Of a stretch of 64,000 bases of DNA, positions 43,334 to 51,123 are shown in pieces. A model generated the notes under the pieces. It did no database searches, was not told the origin of the DNA, and was given only the letters and a program-made list of their open reading frames with translations. How positions within the stretch are numbered: the first letter of the stretch is position 1; each line of letters begins with the position of its first letter. The stretch comes from Sporomusa malonica (GTDB lineage Bacteria > Bacillota > Negativicutes > Sporomusales > Sporomusaceae), in assembly GCF_041428715.1 (NCBI RefSeq), contig NZ_CP155572.1; one strand, 5' to 3'. The position numbers were made by a program, and so were the translations under genes.

Positions 43334-44071
43334 TAGTAACTCACGGATTATTTTTAACGCCTGTTTTTCTATCCGTGATACCTGTACCTGGGATAATCCG
43401 ATTATTGCAGCGATCTCGGCTTGGGTTTTATCAGCAAAAAAGCGTAAATATATGACAGTACGTTCTTTAACTGGTAATCGTGCCAGCACCTCTTTTAAGG
43501 CCAACTTTTCGAAGTAGGCGGTGTCCTGACCGTCTGAATGAATTAACTGATCAAGTAGGTGAATTGTGTCGCCGCCGTCGCTTCCCTGGAATGCCTGCTC
43601 ATATATAGATACTTGCGGCTGGAGGACCTCAAGTGCAGAAACAATTTCCTGGGGTGCTAATGCTAAATCTTTGGCAATTTCACCAATTGTTGGCTCCCGC
43701 CCCAAAGATCCTTGCAGCTTTTCTTGTGTTTTATAGACACGATATGCCAGCTCTTTTAACGGGCGGCTCACTTTGACAGGATTATCATCTCTTATAAACC
43801 GACGGATTTCTCCGATAATCATAGGAACTGCGTATGTAGAAAACTTAACGTTAAAATTAATGTCAAATCGTTCAATCGCCTTTAAAAGGCCCATGCAGCC
43901 TATCTGGAACAAATCGTCCCATTCGTATCCGCGGTTGGAAAACCGATAAACAATGCTTCGTACCAGATTTACATTGTGCTCAAGAATACTTTCGGTAGCC
44001 GCCTCCCGTAACTCAGGCTCTGCTGACTGAGCTTTAATCAGTAATTCCTTAAATTCTTCCTCTTTGAGCAT
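43319..44071 (-). CDS. sigF: RNA polymerase sigma-F factor
   Basis: The forespore-specific sigma factor, first compartmental sigma of sporulation. 250 residues; region 2 (YEWDDLFQIGCMGLLKAIERFD, FSTYAVPMIIGEIRRFIRDD) and region 4 (RLPVKERTVIYLRFFADKTQAEIAAIIGLSQVQVSRIEKQAL) are complete. ATG at 44069-44071 with AGGTGA upstream was preferred to the GTG three codons earlier that overlaps the spoIIAB end. Last gene of spoIIAA-spoIIAB-sigF. Held inactive by SpoIIAB until SpoIIAA is dephosphorylated. Confidence 0.97.
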   Translation of the reverse strand: MLKEEEFKELLIKAQSAEPELREAATESILEHNVNLVRSIVYRFSNRGYEWDDLFQIGCMGLLKAIERFDINFNVKFSTYAVPMIIGEIRRFIRDDNPVKVSRPLKELAYRVYKTQEKLQGSLGREPTIGEIAKDLALAPQEIVSALEVLQPQVSIYEQAFQGSDGGDTIHLLDQLIHSDGQDTAYFEKLALKEVLARLPVKERTVIYLRFFADKTQAEIAAIIGLSQVQVSRIEKQALKIIRELLQTSS

Positions 44072-44080
44072 ATCTTTCAC

Positions 44081-44527
44081 CTAATGCTCGGTGACTGGCG
44101 CAAGCATTTTGGCCATTCTCACCGTTGTACCCTGCTTGATTTCAGATTTAACTTCAAGCTCATCCATAAATGACTCCATAAAGACAAATCCCAGACCCAT
44201 ACGTTCAGGATCGCTCGAAAATGAGGGTTGACGGGCTTCCTCAATATTGGCGATTCCCTTCCCACGATCAATGATAGTAAACTCAAGCTTGTCCAAATAT
44301 AAGATCATGATTAACTCAATATAGTTTTCTTGCTGATTATCTTCGCCATAGCCATGGATTACGGCATTAGACACCGCCTCCGAAACAGCGACTTTAATTT
44401 CATCAATTTCAGTTAGTGTTAAATCAATTTGCGCCGCAAAAGCCGCAGCAGCAGCTCGAGCAAAGCTAACATTCTCGTTGAGACTTAATATAGTGAACTT
44501 TATCTGGTTTTTGATTCGCGTTCCCAC
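44081..44527 (-). CDS. spoIIAB: Anti-sigma-F factor and serine kinase SpoIIAB
   Basis: SpoIIAB binds sigma-F and phosphorylates SpoIIAA. 148 residues with the GHKL ATP-binding fold: IKVAVSEAVSNAVIHGYG (N box), FTIIDRGKGI (G1) and MGLGFVFMESFMDELEV (G2). GTG at 44525-44527 after AAGGAGG was chosen; a TTG two codons before is nearer the ribosome site. It lies between spoIIAA (13 bp) and sigF. Confidence 0.96.
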   Translation of the reverse strand: MGTRIKNQIKFTILSLNENVSFARAAAAAFAAQIDLTLTEIDEIKVAVSEAVSNAVIHGYGEDNQQENYIELIMILYLDKLEFTIIDRGKGIANIEEARQPSFSSDPERMGLGFVFMESFMDELEVKSEIKQGTTVRMAKMLAPVTEH

Positions 44528-44540
44528 TGGCAATGCCTCC

Positions 44541-44876
44541 TTATATCAGCTCTAAGGCTTCTTCTTCTGATTCGTAAATGGTTACAATTTTCATCAAACC
44601 AGCTAGCTCAAATATCCTCTGTACCTGCGGTTCGAGGTGAGCAATAACCATTTTACCACCAAACTGGTCAATTCGCTTATATCGTCCGAGTATAACACCT
44701 AACCCTGAACTATCAATAAAAGCAACTCCCTGCATATTGAGCAAAATATGTTTGGCGCCAGTCTCGTCTAATGCCTTGTCAACTGCCGCGCGGAATTGAT
44801 TGGCTCCGCAAACATCCAATTCGCCCTCAAGCCTGATTACCAGGACGCCTTGTTTCATAACTGTAACGACTTTCAC
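44541..44876 (-). CDS. spoIIAA: Anti-anti-sigma factor SpoIIAA
   Basis: A 111-residue STAS-domain protein that frees sigma-F from SpoIIAB. The phosphorylated serine lies in the DSSGLGVILGRY motif (residues 55-66). The GTG at 44874-44876 with AGGAGG seven bases upstream is the likely start; the frame is open further upstream but without a ribosome site. First gene of the operon, behind a sigma-H promoter. Confidence 0.96.
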   Translation of the reverse strand: MKVVTVMKQGVLVIRLEGELDVCGANQFRAAVDKALDETGAKHILLNMQGVAFIDSSGLGVILGRYKRIDQFGGKMVIAHLEPQVQRIFELAGLMKIVTIYESEEEALELI

Positions 44877-44911
44877 TACATAACCTCCTACTTTAACCTT
44901 ATAAATAAACA

Positions 44912-44938
44912 ATTCGATAAAAGGAAATATTTTCCTGC
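44912..44938 (-). promoter_or_regulatory. Sigma-H promoter of the spoIIA operon
   Basis: On the minus strand GCAGGAAAA (RnAGGAwWW), 11 bp, ATCGAAT (RnnGAAT), about 36 bp before the spoIIAA start. It fits the sigma-H consensus at every fixed position. It is downstream of the dacF terminator, so the operon is expected to be independently transcribed. No Spo0A box was found with certainty by eye. Confidence 0.75.
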
Positions 44939-44944
44939 AAATTT

Positions 44945-44979
44945 CATAAAAAAACTGTGGGTAATTTTTCCCACAGTTT
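44945..44979 (-). terminator. Intrinsic terminator at end of the dacF transcript
   Basis: Ten-base-pair stem AAACTGTGGG/CCCACAGTTT, loop AAAAATTA, then TTTTATG. It lies about 217 bp after the dacF stop, beyond repeats B2 and A4, so the dacF mRNA carries a long structured 3' region. Confidence 0.88.
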
Positions 44980-45012
44980 GAAAGCGCAATTAATCTTCCT
45001 GGTATTTATTTT

Positions 45013-45100
45013 CCTGTTAGAAAGTATAACTTTCCGTCTGGATAAGGGTAACATCGACTTGCACCGTCGCCAAAGGCTCGGCGCAAGCCGTGTTTTCTTT
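45013..45100 (+). repeat. Intergenic repeat family A, copy A4
   Basis: About 88 bp, the only copy in plus-strand orientation. It lies directly beside B2 in the dacF 3' region. Its CCTGTTAG end faces the dacF terminator hairpin, as in all other copies. It has several substitutions (GCACCG for CCGCTT). Confidence 0.9.
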
Positions 45101-45199
45101 AGTCTACCAGAATTTATAACGCAATTCTGTTGACATAAGAACGACTAAGGCTTCTGCCAGCGTCCTGAAGGACTTGGCACAAGCCAAGTCTTTTCTTAT
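45101..45199 (-). repeat. Intergenic repeat family B, copy B2
   Basis: About 99 bp, starting on the minus strand with TAAGAAAAGACTTGGC, where TAA is the stop codon of dacF. Then a hairpin GACTTGGC-TTGT-GCCAAGTC. It is followed immediately by A4. It is about 80-85% identical to B1 by eye. Confidence 0.88.
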
Positions 45200-46359
45200 G
45201 AGATATTAAACATATTCGTAATTATATTTTGGAAAATTCTCATCAAACTAGCTTTAGCTACTGCTTTTTCGGCAAGCAAATCAACCTTGCCTACTTCTTT
45301 ACCGTCCTTAAGGACGATAAGTTCCCCGCATTTTTGACCTTCTGCCACTGGGGCATTTACAGTAGGCTCTGCAACTATCTTCTTTTGCAGATTCTTGTTT
45401 TGCCCTTTACCAATGATTAAATTTAAATCTTGAGCTGCTACCAACTGAATTTCTTTATCTACGCCTTTATTGACTTTGAGCCGTTCAACAACTGTACCTT
45501 GGGTGACAATGGGCACCGCTGAAAAATTAGCAAAACCCCAATCAAGAAGTTTCATACTTTCCCGCAAATGAGAACGCGGTTCGGGTGTAGCAAAAACTGC
45601 CGAAATTAGCCGTAAACCATCGCGTTTGGCCGTTCCGACAAAACAGTATTTTGCTTCTTCAGTCCAGCCGGTTTTGAGACCATCGCCTCCTTTATACCAC
45701 CATAGTAGTTTATTAGTATTTACTAGCCAATTTTTTCCATCTCTAAGCCATGTTTCTTTGATACCGCACATATCCATGTATAGTGGATGGGCTACCGCCT
45801 CTTTGGCAATTAAGGCGGCGTCATAAGCACTCATGTAATGGTCAGTTGTTGGCAAACCATTCACATTATTAAAGTGAGTGTTTGCCAGACCAAGAGTTTC
45901 AGTTCGTTTATTCATGGCTTCAACTGCAGACTGCTCGCTGCCATAGATATGTTCCATTAGCGCAACGGCGGCATCGTTAGCGCTAACAACTGCCACAGCA
46001 GCCATCATATCTTTTACAGTCATTTTTTCACCAGGTTCGAGCCAGATCTGCGACCCTCCTTGCCGCCAGGCATTTTCACTTGCATAAATTTCATCAGCAA
46101 GGTTAATGCGACCTTGTTCAACAGCTTCAACAGCCAAGAGTAAAGTCATAATTTTAGTTACACTGGCAGGAGGCAGTCGCTTATGCGGGTCTTTTTCAAA
46201 AAGTACGGTACCGTTTTCGTCCATTACCACAGCCGATACAGCACTAGTATCCAATTGTGTGCTAGATTGTGGTTTTACCGGCGCTGCCGGTGCACTAAAA
46301 GCAGTTGTAACAGCCAAAACAAAGAACAGTAACGTCACCAGCGCAGTTTTTCGAATCAA
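45196..46359 (-). CDS. dacF: D-alanyl-D-alanine carboxypeptidase, DacF position
   Basis: S11-family penicillin-binding protein, expected to trim pentapeptides during sporulation (as DacF in Bacillus, which precedes spoIIAA). TTG at 46357-46359 is preferred for ribosome spacing (AAAGGAG), giving 387 residues with a signal peptide of about 25 residues. Catalytic S66-VTK69, VSANDAAVAL and DGLKTGWTEEA (KTG) are visible, plus a C-terminal beta domain and an amphipathic tail. The second paralogue is at 30622. The stop codon overlaps repeat B2. Confidence 0.92.
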   Translation of the reverse strand: MIRKTALVTLLFFVLAVTTAFSAPAAPVKPQSSTQLDTSAVSAVVMDENGTVLFEKDPHKRLPPASVTKIMTLLLAVEAVEQGRINLADEIYASENAWRQGGSQIWLEPGEKMTVKDMMAAVAVVSANDAAVALMEHIYGSEQSAVEAMNKRTETLGLANTHFNNVNGLPTTDHYMSAYDAALIAKEAVAHPLYMDMCGIKETWLRDGKNWLVNTNKLLWWYKGGDGLKTGWTEEAKYCFVGTAKRDGLRLISAVFATPEPRSHLRESMKLLDWGFANFSAVPIVTQGTVVERLKVNKGVDKEIQLVAAQDLNLIIGKGQNKNLQKKIVAEPTVNAPVAEGQKCGELIVLKDGKEVGKVDLLAEKAVAKASLMRIFQNIITNMFNIS

Positions 46360-46426
46360 TGATAACACTCCTTTCTTTTAAAGTTATAGTTTCCCATATT
46401 AAAACCACTTAAACAGGGAAATTCAA

Positions 46427-46459
46427 ACAAAAAATCGACTGACATAATGTCAGTCGATC
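46427..46459 (-). terminator. Intrinsic terminator after pdp
   Basis: Twelve-base-pair stem ATCGACTGACAT/ATGTCAGTCGAT containing the pdp stop codon, followed by TTTTTTG. Confidence 0.88.
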
Positions 46460-47775
46460 ACGAACCCATTTTTAGCAACCAATCCTAATATCAGCGGCGG
46501 CCTGGCAACAGTCTGGGAGTCAATGCTAACAGCCTGTTTTACGACTAATGCAGCTTGCTCCAAGCGGGAATCATCATTGCTATATATTGTTGCCAATGGC
46601 TGATTTTTACTGATATACTGGCCTATCCTGCATTTTAGTATGACCCCTGCAGCTAGGTCAATGGCCTGTCCCTTATATTCTCTACCTGCCCCCAGCCGCA
46701 TGGCAGCATAGCCAATTTGGGCAGCATTTATAGTTTTGACATAACCCTGACAGGAACTGGTAACCTCCAAAGCATAGCGGGCCTGTGGTAAATTAGCGGT
46801 ATTGCTTACTATCCCAACTTCACCACCTTGGGCAGAAATAAATTCGCCAAATTTAGCCAGGGCCTGCTTACTGTCAATGAGGGCATTAAGCTGACCACGT
46901 GCAGCTTCCGGCGTGAGCGCTTTACCGCCCAGTACCAGCATCTGCGAGGCAAGTACAAGGCAAACCTCTTTAAGGGCTGGCTCACCACGTCCTGACAATA
47001 CCTCAATCGCCTCTTTGACCTCTAAGCTATTACCGATAGCTGCTCCCAGAGGCTCTTCCATACTTGTTAATACAGCAACCGTCTCCCTGCCAACAAGTTG
47101 ACCAATTCGCACCATAGTCTCGGCCAGTGTAATCGCATCAGCTTTATTTTTCATAAAAGCGCCACTGCCAACTTTGACATCCAAGACTATTTTGTCGGCG
47201 CCTGAAGCAATCTTCTTACTCATAATCGATGACGCAATAAGCGGGATACTCTCTATAGTAGCCGTGACATCCCTGAGGGCATACAGCTTGCCGTCAGCTG
47301 GCGCAATTGCGGCTGATTGGCCGGTTACTGCAATACTATATTTTTTCAAATTATCAATAAATTCATGACGTTCAAGCGTGGACTTAAAGCCGGGAATAGC
47401 CTCAAGTTTATCAATTGTACCACCAGTAAATCCCAGCCCCCGCCCTGACATTTTAGCCACCGGCACCCCAGCAGCCGCGACTAGTGGCGCAAGTATCAGA
47501 GTAGTTGTGTCTGCTACCCCGCCAGTACTATGCTTGTCCACCTTTATTCCTGGAACTAAGCTTAAATCCACCATCTCACCAGACTTCGCCATAGCCATAG
47601 TGAGCGCGGCTGTTTCCTGATCTGTCATACCTCGGAAAAACACTGCCATCAGCCAAGCAGACATCTGGTAATCAGGTATCTCATCTGCGGTGTATGCCTT
47701 GATTAGCCACTCAATTTCGCTGTCTAATAGCTCAATACCATCGCGCTTTTTTGCAATTATATCAGTAGCACGCAC
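46450..47775 (-). CDS. pdp: Pyrimidine-nucleoside phosphorylase
   Basis: Phosphorolysis of uridine/thymidine/deoxyuridine to base and (deoxy)ribose 1-phosphate. 441 residues; DKHSTGGVADTTTL near residues 81-94, SGRGLGFTGGTIDKLE and KKIASGADKIVLDVKVG are signatures. GTG start after GGAGAATG. It overlaps deoB by one base, so the released deoxyribose 1-phosphate can be converted by DeoB, forming a nucleoside salvage unit. In Bacillus drm and pupG are here; this lineage has a pyrimidine phosphorylase in place of pupG. Confidence 0.95.
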   Translation of the reverse strand: MRATDIIAKKRDGIELLDSEIEWLIKAYTADEIPDYQMSAWLMAVFFRGMTDQETAALTMAMAKSGEMVDLSLVPGIKVDKHSTGGVADTTTLILAPLVAAAGVPVAKMSGRGLGFTGGTIDKLEAIPGFKSTLERHEFIDNLKKYSIAVTGQSAAIAPADGKLYALRDVTATIESIPLIASSIMSKKIASGADKIVLDVKVGSGAFMKNKADAITLAETMVRIGQLVGRETVAVLTSMEEPLGAAIGNSLEVKEAIEVLSGRGEPALKEVCLVLASQMLVLGGKALTPEAARGQLNALIDSKQALAKFGEFISAQGGEVGIVSNTANLPQARYALEVTSSCQGYVKTINAAQIGYAAMRLGAGREYKGQAIDLAAGVILKCRIGQYISKNQPLATIYSNDDSRLEQAALVVKQAVSIDSQTVARPPLILGLVAKNGFVID

Positions 47776-48971
47776 TATTCATTCTCCTCAAGCAGGTCGT
47801 TTAAAAAACATTGCCCATAAGTCAAAGGTGGCAAGGAAAAGTTAGCCGCAATAGTAGCTCCAATATCTGCAAAAGTTCCTCTTACCCCCAAGTTGACTGC
47901 CATTTGACTTTGTGCTAAGCCATGGTGATAAGCTAAAAGCGGCACATATTCACGAGTGTGGTCAGTTCCCTGAACAGTTGGATCACAGCCATGATCAGCT
48001 GTAATAATTAATAAATCGCTATTAGTTAACTTAGATTTAAAGACAGCTAGTGCAGAGTCAAATTCTTCAAGAGCTCGGGCATAACCAATAGCATCGTTAC
48101 GATGTCCATAGACACTGTCAAAATCAACAAGGTTTGCCATAATAAGGCCATCAGGCATACTCTGTCCGGCCAAATCGGTTATAATCTCCATACCGTGTTT
48201 ATTAGACTTCGTTGGATATGATTGTGTCAACCCGCGGTTGGCATAAATATCAGCAATTTTACCAATGCCAATGACGGCAAAACCGGCTTGTTTCAGTATG
48301 TCAAGCACTGTTGCTGCCGGCGGTTCTAAGCTATAATCGTGGCGGTTAGCAGTACGGGTAAAACTGCCCAATCTCCCGATAAACGGTCTGGCAATAATCC
48401 GGCCTACGGCGTGCTCGCCAATACAAACCTGTTCTCTGGCTATTTTACATAATTCATATAACCGTGCAAGTGGAATAACTTCTTCATGAGCGGCAATCTG
48501 AAAAACGCTGTCAGCCGATGTATACACTATCGGCTGGCCTGTTAGCATATGTTGCTCTCCTAGCTCGGCAATAATCTCGGTTCCAGATGCCGCTTTATTA
48601 CCTAAAACGCCATAGCCTGAATAAATTTTAAATTTTTCAATAACTTCAGACGGAAATCCATCAGGGTAGACCGGAAAAGAGGTAAACAGCGGGCATCCGG
48701 CTAATTCCCAGTGACCACTTGTTGTATCCTTGCCTTTAGACAGTTCAGCCATTTTACCAAAAGCAGCAATAGGGTGGGTAATTGCCGGCATACCGGCAAA
48801 GGGTTCAATCAAACCAAGCCCCATACTTGCCAATATCGGCAAATTGAGTCCGCCCTTAACATCGGCGACATGCACCAGCGTATTAGCTCCGACATCGCCA
48901 TAGTCGTTAGCGTCAGGCATAGCTCCGATACCCACACTGTCAAGGACAATAACAAATATTCGTTTGAACAA
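47775..48971 (-). CDS. deoB: Phosphopentomutase
   Basis: Interconverts (deoxy)ribose 1- and 5-phosphate. 398 residues of the alkaline-phosphatase-like fold with metal ligands in IVLDSVGIGAMPDA (residues 7-20), KDTTSGHWELAG (with the catalytic Thr) and LIITADHGCDPTV. TTG start. Upstream of pdp, downstream of xerD by 35 bp. In Bacillus drm has the same position next to xerD. Confidence 0.96.
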   Translation of the reverse strand: MFKRIFVIVLDSVGIGAMPDANDYGDVGANTLVHVADVKGGLNLPILASMGLGLIEPFAGMPAITHPIAAFGKMAELSKGKDTTSGHWELAGCPLFTSFPVYPDGFPSEVIEKFKIYSGYGVLGNKAASGTEIIAELGEQHMLTGQPIVYTSADSVFQIAAHEEVIPLARLYELCKIAREQVCIGEHAVGRIIARPFIGRLGSFTRTANRHDYSLEPPAATVLDILKQAGFAVIGIGKIADIYANRGLTQSYPTKSNKHGMEIITDLAGQSMPDGLIMANLVDFDSVYGHRNDAIGYARALEEFDSALAVFKSKLTNSDLLIITADHGCDPTVQGTDHTREYVPLLAYHHGLAQSQMAVNLGVRGTFADIGATIAANFSLPPLTYGQCFLNDLLEENE

Positions 48972-49006
48972 GGTTTACGGCTCCTCTGTAAAGTATTCTA
49001 ACCTTA

Positions 49007-49894
49007 TTATGCGCGAGGATGTGTCTTATCATATACTTCTTTCAAACGGTTTTTAGTTACATGAGTATATATTTGGGTAGTCGATATATCTGCATGCCCT
49101 AACATTTCCTGAACAGAGCGCAAATCTGCTCCATTTTCAAGAAGATGCGTAGCAAATGAATGGCGCAGAGTGTGAGGTGTAATTTCTTTAGTAATATTTG
49201 CTTCCATCGCATATTTCTTAATAATTTTCCAGAAGCCCTGACGAGTCAGTCTGTTGCCATGATGGTTAACAAAGAGTGATGCTTCTTCGTAGGTACGTAC
49301 TAGTTTGGGGCGGCCTTTAGCTATGTACTCCTGAACACACTTAGCAGCAATTGAGCCTAGTGGCACAATACGCTCCTTGGCGCCTTTTCCGTAACACTTA
49401 ATATATCCCATATCAAGGTTTACATCAGATATATTGAGCGATATCAATTCAGAGACTCTGATGCCGGTGGCATATAACAGTTCTAGCATAGCTTTATCCC
49501 TAAGACCGGTAGGCTGAAAGGTATTGGGCTGCTTTAACAATTCTTCCACTTCGGTGATACTAAGAATTTTCGGCAGTTTTTTCTCAAGCTTGGGTGACTC
49601 TAAATTTACAGCAGGATCTTTTTCTAGATGGCGTTCTCTCACAAGATATTGATAAAAGGATTTTATCGCAGCAAGATTGCGGGATATCGTGGAAACAGCC
49701 CGACCTTTTACTTGAAGATTATTTAGATAGTTTAGGATGGTGTCACGGTTAGAATTTTGTAAAAAATCTAATTGACTATTTTGCAAATATGTTTGAAACT
49801 GCCGTAAATCCCGTCCATATGATTCGAGCGTATTTTGAGCTAATCCCCGCTCAACTGCAAGATAGTTAATAAATTCATTAACATACGATTCCAT
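49007..49894 (-). CDS. xerD: Site-specific tyrosine recombinase XerD
   Basis: Resolves chromosome dimers at dif together with XerC-type partner. 295 residues. The N-terminal SAM-like core-binding domain (1-90) precedes the catalytic domain with Arg in YATGIRVSEL, HTLRHSFATHLL, GHADISTTQIY and the nucleophilic Tyr of TTQIYTHV. ATG at 49892-49894, preceded by GGGTGG. Its position between yqzK and deoB matches the housekeeping xerD and not a phage integrase. Confidence 0.96.
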   Translation of the reverse strand: MESYVNEFINYLAVERGLAQNTLESYGRDLRQFQTYLQNSQLDFLQNSNRDTILNYLNNLQVKGRAVSTISRNLAAIKSFYQYLVRERHLEKDPAVNLESPKLEKKLPKILSITEVEELLKQPNTFQPTGLRDKAMLELLYATGIRVSELISLNISDVNLDMGYIKCYGKGAKERIVPLGSIAAKCVQEYIAKGRPKLVRTYEEASLFVNHHGNRLTRQGFWKIIKKYAMEANITKEITPHTLRHSFATHLLENGADLRSVQEMLGHADISTTQIYTHVTKNRLKEVYDKTHPRA

Positions 49895-50055
49895 TTTTTT
49901 AACCACCCTTTTTTCTTCCCAGATTTCCAGCTAACAATTACAGTATCTGGTCTAAGCTACTCTATTCAACATGAAGTTTACTTTTCCTTTATTTGTCTCT
50001 ATTGTTTCGTAAAGTTTTAGTAATTTTTTGTTAATGACTGCTAAATTATGTCACG

Positions 50056-50265
50056 CTATAAATTTACCGAATTGGAAATCGCCATAACCCGTAATGGTTT
50101 TTCCAACAGGTGCTGGTCGCGTATCTTTAGACCTGGATTATTTAACTCCCAAAACATAGTCATCAGTTTGGGCAGAATGTAGAAGATAATAAGCGTTAAT
50201 AGGACGATTTTTACATATAACTTGGACTTTTTTATGATACTGCGCAAAGAAAATGTCACTACCAT
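50056..50265 (-). CDS. YqzK-like small membrane protein (DUF4227 type)
   Basis: A 69-residue protein with a hydrophobic helix KIVLLTLIIFYILPKLMTMFW and a C-terminal basic/Leu-rich tail (RDQHLLEKPLRVMAISNSV). Very strong ribosome site GGAGGGGAGGGAGG. Position between spoIIM and xerD is that of yqzK in Bacillus, and the hydrophobic-start-plus-short-tail layout fits DUF4227. Sequence similarity is weak, so identity is by synteny. Bacillus has fur between yqzK and xerD; here fur is missing. Confidence 0.7.
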   Translation of the reverse strand: MVVTFSLRSIIKKSKLYVKIVLLTLIIFYILPKLMTMFWELNNPGLKIRDQHLLEKPLRVMAISNSVNL

Positions 50266-50384
50266 GCGCCTCTACCTCCCTCCCCTCCGAGTATATCTTT
50301 CACGAGCTCTGTCTTAACTTAATATCATACTTATTCATCAAATAGAAGGTTTATTCGTACTTTGAAAGCTTACTATAATAAATA

Positions 50385-50414
50385 ATAAAAAAGACTGCAC
50401 ATAATGCAGCCTTC
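50385..50414 (-). terminator. Intrinsic terminator after spoIIM
   Basis: Stem AAGGCTGCA/TGCAGTCTT with loop TTATG, followed by TTTTTATT on the minus strand. Confidence 0.85.
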
Positions 50415-50417
50415 TTA

Positions 50418-51056
50418 TTACTTGACAATCATTTGCGCCACTGTTTTCATAAACACTGGCGAGACATATACTTCTACCAGAGCAGCGCCTAGCATTACGA
50501 CAAGCATGGCTAGACAAAAAATCGAATACGCAATCGAGTTGTAAAATAGATTATCTTTACTTCTATTGCGTCGCACCAACATCAATGAAAAAGTTGTCGC
50601 CGATACTCCTGTCGCTAAAATAGCTGGTACAGCGAGAAAATTGTGAGGTAACACTGAAACTACGGCGAATAATAAACCTCTCATTATGTACTCATTAACT
50701 AAGAAACCGACAGTGAAACCAATAACAAACCCCCGCAAACAAACCAAAAACAAAACAAAGGGTATTCCAACAATTGTAAAACCTAACAGCCACATAAGAC
50801 CGATTACTTTCATGTTATTAATCAATACACCAGCTAATAGTGATTGAGTATCACCTGCTGTATTTTGAGGCTCGACTAATCCTTGAAAGAAAACCCGCAA
50901 GTAACCGATAAGCTCGGTTTTTTGTTCATCAGGCAGCGTCTTTACAGCCATTGCTCCAAAAACTATCCCAATAACAAAAATAAGAATCATAAAAAAATAA
51001 GCAACAATATTCGCGCGGACATAATCGGCAGCATTCTTGCGAAGAAGTTTTAGCAT
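50418..51056 (-). CDS. spoIIM: Stage II sporulation protein M
   Basis: SpoIIM is the membrane scaffold of the SpoIID-SpoIIM-SpoIIP engulfment complex. The 212-residue protein has about five transmembrane helices (ANIVAYFFMILIFVIGIVFG at the first) and the family GVLINNMKVIGLMWLLGFTIVGIPFVLFL signature. GGGAGG precedes the ATG. It lies between the EndoQ-like gene and the yqzK-like gene. Confidence 0.95.
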   Translation of the reverse strand: MLKLLRKNAADYVRANIVAYFFMILIFVIGIVFGAMAVKTLPDEQKTELIGYLRVFFQGLVEPQNTAGDTQSLLAGVLINNMKVIGLMWLLGFTIVGIPFVLFLVCLRGFVIGFTVGFLVNEYIMRGLLFAVVSVLPHNFLAVPAILATGVSATTFSLMLVRRNRSKDNLFYNSIAYSIFCLAMLVVMLGAALVEVYVSPVFMKTVAQMIVK

Positions 51057-51123
51057 GCATGTACCTCCCTGCCAGTACCTGCTACAATATATGTCCCACT
51101 AAAACTGTTTAGACCTATTGCTA

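Noticed and set aside
49007..49894. Tyrosine recombinase as a sign of a prophage or integrative element
   Set aside because: Length, motifs and the yqzK-xerD-deoB context match the housekeeping XerD. No other phage or integrative genes are present.
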